Shown in pieces: positions 1 to 13,576 of a stretch of 64,000 nt of DNA. Location of the stretch: positions 2,091,637 to 2,155,636 of the forward strand of contig JACDQD010000010.1 of NCBI GenBank assembly GCA_019843655.1. Direction: 5' to 3'. A program made the translations under genes and the position numbers. A model generated the notes under the pieces. That model had not been told where the DNA came from. It did not search any database and saw only the letters and a program-made list of their open reading frames with translations. Origin of the DNA: Lethocerus indicus (Eukaryota; Arthropoda; Insecta; Hemiptera; Belostomatidae). The first letter of the stretch is position 1. Each line of letters begins with the position of its first letter.

Positions 1-1329
1 AAAGACCAATAAAGCAATAAAGCTTTGAAATAAATCGGTTTTCCGGGCGGGGGAGCGGGTCGGGCCCGGGGGTTTTATCCCGTCCGTTAGCACGAAAATT
101 GGATGAAGGCCGGCGGAAAAATCGCGATTCCCCGCGCCGACATTACAATTTTATCGATGCGAAATAAAACCCGACGTTTCACTTTTTGAATTTTGAATGT
201 TGGACAAAATATGCGGGAATAAAGAATGTATGATTGCCATATGCGTATTGTGTTGTCCTAGTTAAAATAATAGGAGAAGAGTGCGATTCGCCTCAACAAG
301 TCGTCATTACTGGTAGTCCAAAACTTCAATAATATAATAGTCTAAAAATAATATTTCTCTCCTCTCTAATTTGCCCGGTTTAGTATTATTACCATACAGT
401 TACAAAATGTGTCCTGGGGTCATTCTAGGTCTAGTTATATGCAATTCAAATTTGCGACCTAATTGGTTCGAATGCGGGCTGGCCCAAAAACGCGGCGTTG
501 CTCTCAACGTTCGATTCGACCGATTGACCCTAACACGGGCTCGATCCACATCGGCCGAGGAACTTTACATTTATTAATATTCCTTCGGTGAAATAGCCTA
601 TACACAATTTCACAATAAAAGTACGAATCGGTCTCGGTCCCGGATCCAAAATATCGTTGATATAAATATAAATTGTTACACATTTTCCTCAGATTTTTAA
701 CACGCAACGTATTGGCCGACTGTGTTACTATACAATGAATTTAATACTCCAACAATTAGTGCCCAATTCGTCGGGTCTCTTTATCAGCGCGTCCGGAGGT
801 TTGATTCAAATACCAACAAAACTAATTACAATACGGGCTAATGCGCTGGGCACATTCTGACAAAACTGTTTACGAATATAATTTCCCCAGCGCGTCGAAA
901 ATTTTAAAACAAATTGCACGGGGACAAATTAGCGGTGAACAAGGCTGTTTGATGTCGGGCACGGGAGGTAGAGGCGAGGCCGCACACCGAGCGCCCAATA
1001 ATGGTTTTATTATAAACCGCGCCGGCCCCAAAACATCCAACACCGACGCCTTAAACACCCACAATTAAAACGCTTTCCCGTGTTCCAACGCCGCCAATCG
1101 AACCGATATCATTTAAACTAAAATATACCCCGGCACTTTATTTAACAATCGAGACCTCATTCGTGTTTTATGAATGCTCGGATTCAGCGGGCGAGTTCCC
1201 TTGTCGTCAAGCGTGGAATATCACCGAACTTCATCTAGTTGTGGTCATAGCCGATCTTTCTAACAGGGAACACAAAACAGCGGTGATACAGTAACAGAGT
1301 ACCTCGTTTATATTCTATAGGTTCTTCAG
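1..1329. other. Non-coding stretch
   Basis: Mixed AT-rich sequence with abundant CpG. Short frames of 60-75 codons occur at chance level; no promoter, RNA or element recognised. Confidence 0.5.
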
Positions 1330-1421
1330 GAGTTCAAATCAAATAACTCCGGAACACTACTGAACCCAGTTCGGTTGTTCAATCCTAAAGAATCGCTTCC
1401 TGAAAGTGTACTATTGGGGAG
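1330..1421 (+). CDS. Exon-like segment near the left edge, unknown product
   Basis: The acceptor GGTTCTTCAG ends at 1329 and a consensus donor GGGGAG|GTGAGTTGG starts at 1422. The 92 nt between are open in the frame beginning GAG TTC AAA, reading EFKSNNSGTLLNPVRLFNPK and onward to Leu-Leu-Gly, with mixed composition and no repeats. It would be a phase 0 to 2 exon. Both splice signals are good, but a segment of this length is open by chance fairly often. No family recognised. Confidence 0.25.
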
Positions 1422-2424
1422 GTGAGTTGGATAAAGCCGGTAACCGAGACAGAATATCTGACTGAAAGTTACGCTCTAAAATAAACAAGCTAGACGACGG
1501 CATTCTAGAAATGTATTGAACATCGGTGGTTTGTAATACCAAAAGTCGTTAACTTCCAGAGTTTGGCCCCTGCGAATATACTGTCGTCACAAACAATTCT
1601 TCTATAAAATGCAGTTAATATCGGCCGCAGGGAAACCTAGAATGTCCGAAAATATGGCAAACCGCCAAAAAATCAAGTCCCCACGGCAGTTCTCCTTTTC
1701 TTGCCACGGTAGCTGCCCTCCCACCTTTATTTATATTCAAGGAGGTATTTCTTTAATTACTCAATCCCAACTGGGGCCGAGCCCACTCCAACTCCACCCT
1801 GGTAGCCCCCACACCCCCACCGCCCCAATCCGGCCGCCAACGCCGGGGAAGAATTAAATTTCATCGTAATTAATTTTGTAATTACGTAACTTTATGGAAA
1901 CCGGGGGTGAGGATTGGAGGGAGGGGGGCGCTGGGAGGGGGTTGACCCGGCGCCCCCTTCCCCTCGTGGACACTTCCGACTCTACCGAACCGCCCGAATT
2001 ATTATTATTATTTGAACAAAACTTCGGTATTCGCCCCCCCCCCCAACCACCACACCACAACGCACTTGGAAAATAGTTTACTTCTGAGGTTATTCGTTGC
2101 AGATTTTTTTCGAATTAGCAGCAGATAAATTCATTCGAATATTGGATTTAACTTTGTATTTTTATCGGCGACTTTAATTATAAGTAGCTCTAAAACTCGA
2201 GTTTAATTTCGTGTCCGTATAAATTCCTATAATTCTCGATACTACTAATTTGTTTAAACACAAGCCAGAAGAACGCCGGCGCCCCGAGGCTTTTTCTCTC
2301 GACTCGGTATCATGAATGGGGCAGGAATCACGGGCGCGATGTAAATTAAACGGTGCATAAGGGAGACCGGTCCGTTTGAAAAATGTGCGTAGCGGCGCAT
2401 TTGTGGGCCGTCGTACGGGAGGCG

Positions 2425-2467
<43 letters not shown>

Positions 2468-4249
2468 CGCTGCTCCGTGGGCGGAATCCTAAAATATTCA
2501 ATAGCCACCGTGTTGAGAGAACGCCCGACCCACTCGGCATAATTCCCGAGTTAAAGGCGTCGTCAAAAAACGGAAAGAGATTAATGAAAAAGTCCCACTG
2601 GGAGCGCCTACGACAAGGGCACAAATCGATAGGGGGGTCCGCGCCCGGGAGGATTTACGATCGGGATTTATGAATTTTAAGAGGGGCCGAACAAGTATGC
2701 TCGCGTGGAATAAGTTCGATCCCCGAGAAGTTAACAGGAGAGAGAGAGATATATAAAATGAAATATCCCCGCGGCTTTACCCCCGGCCAGAGCGCGCAGG
2801 ACAATATATAAAGGCCGGTAATATATTAGCGGGCGGGTGTTGATATAGTGGGGGGGGCTTCCTCGACTACACACCTCGCCCTCGGGTACATCTCTTCAAA
2901 ACACTCCATCCGTCTTCACGGGGGGGGGGGATATATAGCTCCCCGCCCTCTTTATATTTCTGGGGCTCCGGACGACCCCGACAGAGGCCAAAACTCTTCG
3001 CCGGGGAGACCAATTACCCTGCAGGGGCGGCAGATGTTCACCGCCTCACGGTTAATAGCCGCGCATATCTCTCCCCCTTTCCGCACATATCCTCGACTCC
3101 CACATAGTCTAGATGTACCCAATAAAAATCGGACTACGCGGGTTTACGTAGTTCGGTCGAATGCCTGCGGTCCCACCTGCTTCTATTTATAATTCCAACG
3201 GGGTTTACGAGCTCCCCACGGTTAATGATGTTTGAAATTAGCGATGGAATTCAGTCCGCTATTTTTTCGATGCGAAGATTCGAACCCGGCTTTTCCGGTG
3301 TCTTCGGAATTTAAAAAAATAACTGAAGAGACAGAACATCCCTTCAAGACAGAACTTGAAAATGTCAACCGATGTTCCACTAATATTACGTTGGCGCCAT
3401 AATATCTAAACCTATCTACTGTAGACGATGCTCCTTGCCTGAAATAAGCTTTTCTTGGACGGACTAACCGTGCACTGAAGATAACGGATTAAGCCCCTGC
3501 TAGATATCTGGCCCTAAAACTGAGGACCGAATATTTATACGATATTATTTTTAATTAATTTATAATTCGATCGTTTATCTTAGGTTTTATCTTTCTCTGT
3601 AGACGAGGTGCAGGCGTAATACTGTCCGATATACACTGAGGAAATGTGGTGTATTAAAGCAGGATATCGATTTCAAGTAGGGACAGGGTCCGGCCACTTG
3701 TTGATAGTTAATAGGGCACTCTAGTAAGCACTCATGCCTTTAGCACTCCTCCTCCTCCTCCTGCTCAGCTCATAGTTTAACTTCGGCTCCGTTACCTCCA
3801 TTTTATTAAATATCGATAGCCCGATAAATCCACTCGTGTGGACCTATAAAGTGTTATGTACGTTTAATGGGCACAATTAAATAAAAATTTGGGACGCCCG
3901 AAATATTTTTTGACCGGAATATTTTTAAATTTTAGCCGCGAATTAGCCTGAGTGGGCCGTATAATAACTGTTCAAAAACAACTCGTCCTGTAACCGTTAT
4001 AGCGAAACGCCTAACAGGTAACACGTCAAAAACCAACAATATTAAGTGTTATTATAAAAAATGAGGGGGGGACGTTACGAATATACAATTCGAGAGCGGG
4101 CGGGCAGTTTAGAGCAATTTAGAAGTTTAAAACCAATTGGCGTTTTAAGTTGGGGACGAGTTATGACGCAGTTATGCAATTAAATAATGAACCGACATAA
4201 CGGGAGAGCGACCGGTTTCGGCCCGCCTGGACCACCGCACTTATCGTTT
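1422..4249. other. Non-coding stretch with GC-rich patches
   Basis: C- and G-runs (about 2034-2043 and 2920-2930), a TG array at 2428 and a TCC-type triplet run near 3747-3765. Near 3277 a GATTCGAACCC on the minus side resembles a tRNA B-box but has no partner. No gene seen. Confidence 0.5.
2428..2463 (+). repeat. (TG)n microsatellite
   Basis: About 18 uninterrupted GT units inside GC-richer DNA; it creates spurious Cys-Val and Thr-His open frames. Confidence 0.97.
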
Positions 4250-4296
4250 CCCAGTCGGACTCTTAGCATCATCCCAGTCGGAACACTTAGCATCAT
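4250..4296 (+). repeat. Two-copy tandem repeat, about 23 bp
   Basis: CCCAGTCGGA, a short variable part, then CTTAGCATCAT occurs twice head to tail (4250-4272 and 4273-4296), differing by about two bases and one indel. The repeat is recent enough to align by eye. Confidence 0.85.
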
Positions 4297-4544
4297 CCTG
4301 GATTATAATAAAGAAGATAAATTTGATTTTCCCCTTCCCTAATAAATCCAAAAGTAATTTATTGCGTACGCAAGGTTTACTGAGTTATACGCTGTTGAGG
4401 TGAAAATAACAGCCGTACAATACAACCTAGGTTACAAGCAATTTATGTTATTCGAAAGTACATTTTTTAGGCTAAATTTTGTATTACACGTTCTTCCAAA
4501 TAAGGTACTGCACTGGCATTAATGGTTAATGGATGATGGTCAAA

Positions 4545-4547
<3 letters not shown>

Positions 4548-4603
<56 letters not shown>
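4548..4603 (+). repeat. (TA)n microsatellite
   Basis: A pure TA array of about 56 bp. Confidence 0.97.
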
Positions 4604-4605
<2 letters not shown>

Positions 4606-5339
4606 GGGCGTTTACAAGAAAACCAGCGCACCGGGGCGGGGGGGGGGTATCTCAATTTACAGGGGCGTAAAACTGAATGAGCGACAGAAAAGGAGATAAA
4701 GTGGGACCCACAGACGTCCACGAGAGATATCGGCCTCAGGAAACACAACAGTCTCGCGTTACCGGGCGAAGGCCTTAAAAAAATACGGCGTTATTAACTC
4801 AATATCGCAACCCGGGGTATTACGCAACCAGAATTTCAATAAAATAAGATAATATCCAGTCCCGATCGTATCGTTACATCACGGCAACGATTTCAAACCG
4901 GCGACGCATTATAATAGCTCAACATGCAAAACGGCCGAGGAAAGGCTTGTCGCTCTGAGGCCGAGCCCTAGCGATAATGAATATAATAAGAAATGGAATG
5001 TAATAAATAGGATAAAAAGGAAAACAGAAGAAAAAAGGAAAAGGGAATGAGCGGTGAGTGAGTGTGATACCCGGATCGGATCGCTGTCGGCTGACCTTAA
5101 GGCCGCCCACCAAGTCGTTTGTCATACCGAACCCCATTTATCTGAGGCCGTAGCACAATTTACAGAAAAAATAAACAAATTTAATGTCCCGAGATTATTA
5201 TTTTAAGAACAAAATAAAGGATTACGAAGATTTAAATGCAACTTGAGCCTAGAATTCCGGCTGAGTCATTGGATAGTTGGAATCAACATCTGGACGTGAC
5301 AGGAATAATTATGATCGGCCTCTGTCTACCTCTATTTCC

Positions 5340-5340
<1 letters not shown>

Positions 5341-5400
<60 letters not shown>
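5341..5400 (+). repeat. (TA)n microsatellite
   Basis: A TA array of about 60 bp with one AAA interruption near its left end; pure from 5351. Confidence 0.97.
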
Positions 5401-5404
<4 letters not shown>

Positions 5405-6056
5405 CTCGAACACAAGAGTGATTTAAATCAGTAACTTGAGTCAATAAAATAAAAAGTAACGTTCTCCGCTAGCCAACTTAATTTTAATGGCATCAAATTT
5501 AATTGTTGTCCTATTATTTTAGTATACTTCTGTATGGCGTTTTCTGTTCGACATTTATTTTGTACAAGTTTTGAATGTGGTTTATTCTTTAAATTAAAAA
5601 AATGAAAACGTTCTCTTTTCCCAAGGCAATTTATTAAATATTATCTTAATTAATGTCTATAGAAAAACCCATGAAAAACGGAATGCAGATTGCAGATTAC
5701 AAAACAAGTCTTGATTAATAAAACAGATATTTTTTTATTTAATGCCCATAAAAAGAAATACCTGTACGGGGACGTGCTTACGTCGATATCGGCAAAAAAA
5801 ATATATGGCGTGTCACATTTAAAATAAAAGGGGGACATATATTAAAAATCGATCGAGGGGGTTGATAGGTGAGGGGGTGGGGGGCGGAATAATATAATAT
5901 AAAAAGGAAAGCGTGCGAAGTCCATTGCCAGTATATTTCTAAACCGATCCGGCCCCAACACCATGAAAGTGATACAAATACATAATTTAGGAAGAGGGGC
6001 ACATTTCCCTCGCTGGATTTATGAGCCCTCATTTTTTTATAACCTACACGTCCCCG

Positions 6057-6058
<2 letters not shown>

Positions 6059-6093
<35 letters not shown>
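6059..6093 (+). repeat. (CA)n microsatellite
   Basis: A CA array with one CC interruption. The minus-strand frame through it begins with a chance EF-hand-like string (see rejected items). Confidence 0.95.
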
Positions 6094-6097
<4 letters not shown>

Positions 6098-7204
6098 TAA
6101 ACGGAAAGTTCAACCCCTCGTAACCTATGCCACTCCGATCTATATCACAATACTTGAGGGCTCCCAACGGTATTTCTGACAGTTAAACAAAAAAAAAAGA
6201 AAAACAAAAATTACGGCCCGTTATATTCTTTCTTATCGGCTCTTTTTTAGCATATAGAATTCCCAATATTCGAATTCTTCCGCCCGAACAGATTCTTATC
6301 AAATTTAAACGAAAGCCGTATATATTCGCAAATGTCAAGAGAACTATCGATCGCTTAATACACAAAATGAGACATTTTAATCCCCCCGATTTTAGGCAGC
6401 AAAGCTTTAAGAAGTGTCAATAATTTTGCATAAAACAATAATCAGTAAAAAAAACAAAGTTCCAGCTGACTGACCTCCTAGGGAATTAAATTAATAAAGT
6501 TGTCACTAATTAAAAAAAGCGTCATACAGGAGGTGTCCCATTTTATTTAAAAAGGAAACCGCTACGAAAATATCCACGCTAATATTGCATCGTTGTTATG
6601 AATTGCCGGGTGTTTCTTTTTTGACGTCGACAATTGTAATTATATTTAACACATATATTGTTATAGGTTATGGTGTCGTAACAAAAATATTTCGAGCCTT
6701 TTATCCGGAAGCCTAATTTAATTTCCCTTTTGGAATACGAAATAACGACGAAATGCACAAGAATGAAAGTAACAACAACGAATTCTTCATTATCAATCAG
6801 CTATACCGGATTCAGTATGATAATTACTGTTTCAATATCTACGGACAGAAATATTCAGGAGATTTAGGGATGTGTGAGTTAAAATTAAAGGTTTTCGTGA
6901 GCAATAACGGTATTGGCGAACACAACTGTAGGAGGAAGTGAGAATGAAAGAGTCGTCGACCAGCAGTCTCCAGTTTCAGCACTGTCGGACATTCTCTGTA
7001 GAGCTGTTGTGCAACCAGTATGTAGAAAAATTGGGGTAATCGTCGCGGATAATTACGGAAATTCAAAAACCGTAATTAAACGTTTAACCACTGTCGTCGG
7101 CCGGCTTCCTGTCCACCCCACCCCCCTTTACCTCCCACCACAACACACCACGTTCTAACTGTCGTCCGTCCTTTCAAAAACGGGAGATGTATTCATTCGT
7201 CAAG

Positions 7205-7300
7205 AAAGGAGAAAGAGATAGAGAGAGAGAGGGAGAGGAGTTGAAGAGCGAGAGTGAGAGAGAGAGAGAGAGAGGGAGTGAGAACGATAGAGAGGAAGAT
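7205..7300 (+). repeat. GA-rich compound repeat
   Basis: Interrupted GA/GGA units over about 95 bp, followed closely by a (CA)n array at 7332-7366. Confidence 0.95.
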
Positions 7301-7330
7301 GGAAAAACGACCTGTTGATTTGGCCGCAGA

Positions 7331-7331
<1 letters not shown>

Positions 7332-7364
<33 letters not shown>

Positions 7365-7366
7365 AC
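7332..7366 (+). repeat. (CA)n microsatellite
   Basis: A CA array with one CAT variant at its right end. Confidence 0.95.
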
Positions 7367-7475
7367 GCAAACAAGAATAACGCTTCGACACTCATCGGCA
7401 AGATTCTCATGGCGACGTCGCCGTGTGTTTGTTCCCAAAGGCAAATTGGATAATGCCCCGCGAAGCAGAGTGTGC

Positions 7476-7525
7476 GTGTGTGGGAGAGGGAGAGGAGAGG
7501 GAGAGAGCGAGAGAGAGATAGAGGA
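7476..7525 (+). repeat. GA-rich repeat
   Basis: Imperfect GAGAGG and GAGA units, preceded by a short GTGTGCGTGTG. Confidence 0.9.
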
Positions 7526-10500
7526 CAAAGCTCGACCGCCCCCGGCTTTTTCGGACAGGAAACATCAGTTTTGCTATTTACACCCGGCCCACGGGAAATT
7601 ATTTGAACAAGTCGTTACAAAATTGTAACGCCGGATCCGTGGTCAGGCGCCTCCGCTCCAAGTAATACATTCCGGTGTATCAACAACAATGTCATAGAGC
7701 AATACACAAAAAAAAATTATAATCTAATCATTTCAGCTTCTCCATTATATGTACTCTAATTCATACAAAATTGTATATAAAATATGCGTATTGATTTTCC
7801 TCTCTGAAAATGATAAACGTCTAGATTCTTTTGCAGGATATAGCAAATGTGTAATACCCTACTCTACCATACATAAATAATAACTATACACCGATATAAC
7901 TAAACAATACTCACACAAGAAGGAAAGCATTATTAGTAAACGGCTCGGGGCAGTAGGCCCAGAATGTGAATATCCGTTTTCTTTGAAGACGTTTAGAAAT
8001 TGTGATAAATGAGCGGCCGATAAATAGGCGAATACCTAGGAATGTAACGAATAAAAAAGAATATATATAATAAATTTGACTGTTTTTATAAATATTAAAC
8101 GTCGGAGAAAAGAATAATTACTGAATCATTTATAATATATTCTGATATCTTCCTCTATAGGCAGATATAAGAATATCTTTGTGTGGGGCACCTGTTCCCT
8201 CTCTCTTTTAAACTCCCCGGCCCGGGGAGGGAACTCGACCGACTTCTGAATAATACATGGCCGCCTTTCCACCACAACGGAGAAAGAGACTTTGTTCTGA
8301 TAACAGCCAAGGAAGGAGGAGACGGATTAAATAAATATTTAGAAGATAATGTCTGGGCCCCCACCCCTCAGATATATGAAGAATTAAGTGGGGCTCCCCC
8401 CCTGCCCCTCCGCCGCCGACCAACATTAATACATGAATTTTAATAATTCGTCACTGTCCGCCCCGCTCCCAAAAAGGGCTCCTCCCTTCTTCGCTCCGAA
8501 CCTTCTTATATATTGTGAGACTTTCCGCCCTTATTACTACTCGACTAAGATAGAATAAAGTAGGAACGGAAGTGAATCGCAAGGCGAGAGAAGGGAAAAA
8601 TAAATGGGACGCGTATATTAAAAAAACTCTAGGTGAACTTCAATTTTACTCACCCCTTTAATTAAAATATCGAAATTATCCGATATTACTATATTACTTT
8701 TTTGTCCCACTACACTCAATACCATAATAATTGAACTATAATTATATAATTTCCTAAATGAATATTATTTCCTTGGTGTAATAATTTATATTATGCCTAC
8801 TCCTTTGGGTTTGCCAGTCACAGATCAAGACGAACTGTACCGTCGCGGACCGACGATTTAAGACGGTAAATCGTTAAACGGTGACGTTCGATTCAATCGA
8901 AGCACCAGCAATGCATTGAAACCAACTTTCCCACTGACAAGACGGTGTCCGCACAATGCTCCCTCCCAATAGAATCCTATTTATTTCATAAGAAAAGGAG
9001 CTCTGGAGGGAGGAGGCGTAGGAAAAAGAGGAGCCAAAAAGAGGCATCAGACTCGTAAACCCTCGACCAAATAATAAAACCGTATATTTTATTGAGGTAA
9101 GAGCCGACAATGGTGGAGTAATTACAAGCGAGGTATAGGAGCATACAGATGGTCCTCGGGCACACGCGTACACACAACTATTATTTACTGTAATTTATAC
9201 CGCCCTTGGGCCTCCACCCCCCGGTTAGGACGGGTGGGGGGGGTGGTACGGGGGGATAACAGTTTTGAAAACCTATAGAAAATTAATGCGGACTCAGTGA
9301 CCCCCTTCCCTCCGCCCCTCCCAGTTTGGTTTCGATTGGCTTTGTTTGTCAGTTTCATTATTCTTGCTGTCAGTCGAGCTCCGGTCTCCCTCATTGTACG
9401 ACCATTTATTTACTTATATTAATGATGGCCGTGTTATTGTCGGGGGGGGGGGATACGGTCGTGTTGTCCGCGACGGTAATTCACTTCCACCCCCCTCGCT
9501 AACCAACAGAACCTCATCCTTAAGAAAAGATCTTTCGGCTTTTCTTTCTTTCCTCGAACTTTTTTCCCTTCGCCCCTTTATGCATCGGTATCCCTCGACA
9601 TCTATCATCTTAAATATCGACCGGCGTATCCGACCTTTGTCTTCTCTCCGAGGCTTAGTTATAGTCCGAAAGTGACGGTAATTTATTATAATATCATATG
9701 CTCACGACGGTTTCTACCTTTATGTCTACATTATCAATGATTGGCGTAAAAAATTTTATTATTCTTTAATAATAGTAATTTATTATTAAAAAATATTATT
9801 TTATTTATTCCGAAATATTCATTGGAGTCGAACGCTCTGATCACTAGTTTGGTCTTTTGGTCCCGGCCGGTCGTCGTCTTCTGTAGGTTTTCGCGATTAG
9901 GTATGTGAGGGCGACCAGGGATAAGAAACTGACCAGAAGACTCATATTATTCCATCCGCCTTATCATCAAGACAGCCGATAACTTATTAATGGAGCGTCC
10001 CGAGTGAGGTTGCATTAGCCGGTACTGGCCTATATAAGTCCCAGCTTGGAACATTATGCTTTCCGGCCGGCTTTTTCTCCGTTTGTCTCCTGCGGGCAGG
10101 CCGGCCTTCTTATAAATCCGATATGAAATATTGAACAGGTTCGGGGAATATAGCTCGGCCCCGCGCCCAAAGTCGGCTCTCCGAAGGCCGAGCACCGCAT
10201 CCGAATTATCGACACCATCGATGGACGAATTTCTCTTGCAAACGTCGAAATCCTTTCGTTTATCATAACCTTTGCAGTACAATAAATGAACTGTGAAATT
10301 TGGGCATTAAAAATATTTTTCTTTTATCAGATATGACAGAACCTATTGATCTATTCGCGGGGCGTTGATTTTCATTTTAATTTCACTTATTGTTAAACGC
10401 AGAATCGTAACTGCCTCGATGGGAAGGTTAAAACTACAAACGCCAAATAAGAAAATAACTACAATATCTACAGTATATAAAGTACTGGAGTGTCTTCCGC

Positions 10501-10559
10501 AGTCGGAGAATGTTGAAAGGACACAGTGGACATTTTTATACTCCTCTTTAGTTATCACA

Positions 10560-10640
10560 ATCAATTCAAGCAGTTTCGTAACCGAGTTCGACACCTTTCC
10601 GGGTTCGATTCCCCTATCAATCAAATGGGACATCCGTATT
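10560..10640 (+). repeat. B-box-like tRNA-derived fragment
   Basis: CCGGGTTCGATTCCCC at 10599-10614 matches the Pol III B-box/T-loop consensus, and a shorter GAGTTCGA lies about 20 nt before it. No A-box or folding cloverleaf is visible. It may be another worn SINE. Confidence 0.2.
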
Positions 10641-12442
10641 AGAAAAAACGGACGGCGAGGAATAAATCTATTTCACTATTTCTAACGGAATAGACCCCCA
10701 CAGGACTTCTGGAGAGCCGAGTATGAAAGGAAGCGGTATAACGGGACGCCGGCGAATGGAATATTCGGGACAATGCGGAGCGCGGGATGATTGCGATCGG
10801 CCGAGGCCATTTTCCGCCCACATGTCATGCAGAATTATAGACGGTCAGTTCGTTCGCCGGGAAGGAGAGCTAATGGTGTCTCGAAAGCACAATGCAAAAC
10901 CTCGGTCAATGGGGGCTACCGGCTGGGGATTTTACGACGGGCAAGCAGAGCCCGGGACAGGCGTGCGCCATAATCTTAATTATAGTATAAGAAATCGGAG
11001 CAATTATTGCGCCAATTAACAACTGCCTTGGGAATTGGACTCCTTAATAGCAAAAGGAGCAGCTTCGTCCTCTCGCTGCAGTTAAGCCCCCCCCCCCATC
11101 ATGCCCAGTGAAGAGAATATTTAATGCCCCCCCCCGTTCAGCCAGCTTCAATTTCATACCAGGGCCTGAGTATATCACAATCGAATATGGCCAATTTTAT
11201 GGCTTTTAAAATCATAATTTTCTTCTTCTTAATGGGGGCGGCCCCGTGCACAGACAGAAAATAAGAGAAGAGACGGTCGGAGTTAATTGGTCCCTCAGCC
11301 CCACCAAGACCGATATTGCAGCGTACCCGACGTCGTGAAATGCTTCGGAAACTAATTATGGGGCTTCAGTTTCGTTCGCCATATTCGTGAAAAAAAAGTC
11401 GAGCGAACAATACGGCTCTAGATCGACGAAAGTAGGTTCTTTATAGCTACAACTGTGCAGCAGGCATTGTACGGAACTGACTTGGTAGATCTGAATATAC
11501 ATCCATTTGGGAAAAGATTATTTAGTACATTTTTGAGAACCGATTTTTACACTCCTAAAAGTTCCGCGTGATATACTCACTGCGGTATTCATTACACGAG
11601 ATTAATATTACATAAAATGCGCAATTACAACTGTTACATTAAAATAGTGCTCCTCACTGGTCCCTTTTTTGAACAGTTATAGTGATGATAGGACACCCAA
11701 TCGGTAGCCATGACATGAATACTAAGCATCATGTCACATATTATAACCAGAAACCGAAACCGGGCCAATTTAAAACTAAATATCTTAACGGAAGTTCAAC
11801 AGAATATTTGTAAATTCAAAAGTAAAAAAATGCCATTTATAACCATAAATTTCATTGCGACAAACTAACCGTCTAATTATTGAAATAATTATAAAGGGTA
11901 TTTTCGACATATGTTCCTCGAACTTTTCTGGAATACAAAAATAATGAAAAGATATTTCTTTAAACCATACAATTTACTTTTTCCAGTTTTGGATATTTTA
12001 AAATCCTTTTCAAGCTACAGGAGACAAAAGATCAGAGGGGCGATAGTACTCAATCATAATTTATATATATGCAACTTGATCGGCCATTAATTGAATAGGT
12101 TTTTTTCCCTCGAAGCACATCAACGGATAGGATAATAACGGCGGGCCTATAATTGTGGGCGCATCGAACACGACGTATTTATATAATTTCTCGACAATTT
12201 ATTGCCCCGGTAAGACCTGAGAGCCTTTAGAGTGGCGGGGGGAGGCCCTTTTCCATTAGGCGGCGTGAAATTCGAATTTGACGATTACGCCAAAGTAAAA
12301 CACAATTTGAGAAGTGGAAGGGGGGCAGCAGCAGTACATACAAAAAGACAGAAACGAGGTGGGCCCCCGTAATTTACTATAAGGCAGGCCGGACAGACAA
12401 GGAGAACACATAAATTAAAAATGTGCTCCGGGATGTGGTTAG

Positions 12443-12446
<4 letters not shown>

Positions 12447-12494
<48 letters not shown>
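12447..12494 (+). repeat. (TC)n microsatellite
   Basis: A nearly pure TC array. A CAT/ATT-rich trinucleotide stretch follows at 12523-12562. Confidence 0.97.
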
Positions 12495-12497
<3 letters not shown>

Positions 12498-13539
12498 CGC
12501 TCACCGGGGCTTGTGTCTTCATCATCATCATCATTATTATGATAATAATCATTATAATAATAACGCACTCAGATGGACTCGCAGTGTTGAAAGCGGGCGA
12601 ACATATTTTCTGGCCTTTCCCTATCTCCTTCCTTCAGCACCTGTTCCATCATCGTCGTGTACAACTCGTTTTTTAAGGTTTCTCTACTCACACACCCTCC
12701 CACCCCCACCCCCACCACCACCCCCGCCCACGCCGCAAAAACAATCGCCGCTACATATATGGGGCCAATTCCGTTCAGTATGATATCGAGCTTTCTATTG
12801 TTTTCCGGAACCATGTAAAATATTGTTTATTATGAGACGCTTAACATTTCTTAGGGATAGGTTGTGACACAAATCAAACCATTCATTCGGTATTTCACAT
12901 CAAGGTAATACGGTTAGATTGAAACCAGTTAACCTGAACGCACAAGTGAACTCAAAAATCCCCAAGTGGCGTACACAACACTATACTGAGGCCCCATTAA
13001 CGAAAGTTGACAGATCGAACATTTTTTAAATTTCAATTCGGGGTAAGCGTATCTCAGTTGGGGACCACTGTTGAATTTTTCAACTTTTTTTCCTGTATGG
13101 TGCAATATATACGATTTTTTCAAGGACAGACAAACACTACTAGAGCTTTAATTAACTAGAGAGTTTCACATAGTCTAAACCAAATGGTCGTTTTTCAGGT
13201 ATTTTACTATAGCACAGGGCATGCGATTGCCATGGAAATTAACGTAAATAATGGATTCAGCACTTTACGAATCCGCAAGATGTAATTTCTAGTTGAAATA
13301 TAGATCAAATTTTGACAGTATATTTGAACATAATTTCACTACACCAGAATTCAATCTGTATATTGAAATCAAAGAATCCGCTGATATATTGGCCGCCTAT
13401 ACGGCGTCAGTGGCAATTGGGGAAAAATACCACGTTTAAAGCCTACAGTGAACTTGAACCATATAGGTGGACAACGAGGCGTACAGGTGTATTACACACG
13501 CGGTCGCAGATTATTATTACAGAGGGAATTACGATACAG

Positions 13540-13576
13540 AGAGGTAGAGAGGGAGAGAGAGAGAGAGGAAGAGAGA
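13540..13576 (+). repeat. GA-rich repeat
   Basis: A short imperfect GA tract of mixed GGTAGAG and GAGA units. Confidence 0.9.

Larger units (their letters stand above)
4604..12446. other. Non-coding stretch rich in microsatellites
   Basis: AT-rich, with the TA, CA and GA arrays listed separately. Frames of up to about 129 codons here are repeat-driven. A 25-codon ATG frame at 11187-11264 is hydrophobic (see findings). Otherwise nothing recognised. Confidence 0.5.

Noticed and set aside
6100..6167. EF-hand-like string KYCDIDRSGIGYEG on the minus strand
   Set aside because: It resembles a calcium-binding loop (D-x-D-x-S-G) but is one residue short at the required Ile position, has no paired EF-hand, and runs straight into a CA array. 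An acceptor-like site upstream has its pyrimidine tract too far away.
13180..13210. Possible plus-strand recursive site TTTTTCAG|GTATTT
   Set aside because: The donor half lacks the GTRAGT consensus. The same applies to TTTTCAG|GTGTAA near 41608 and CTTTCAG|GTACTT near 60866.
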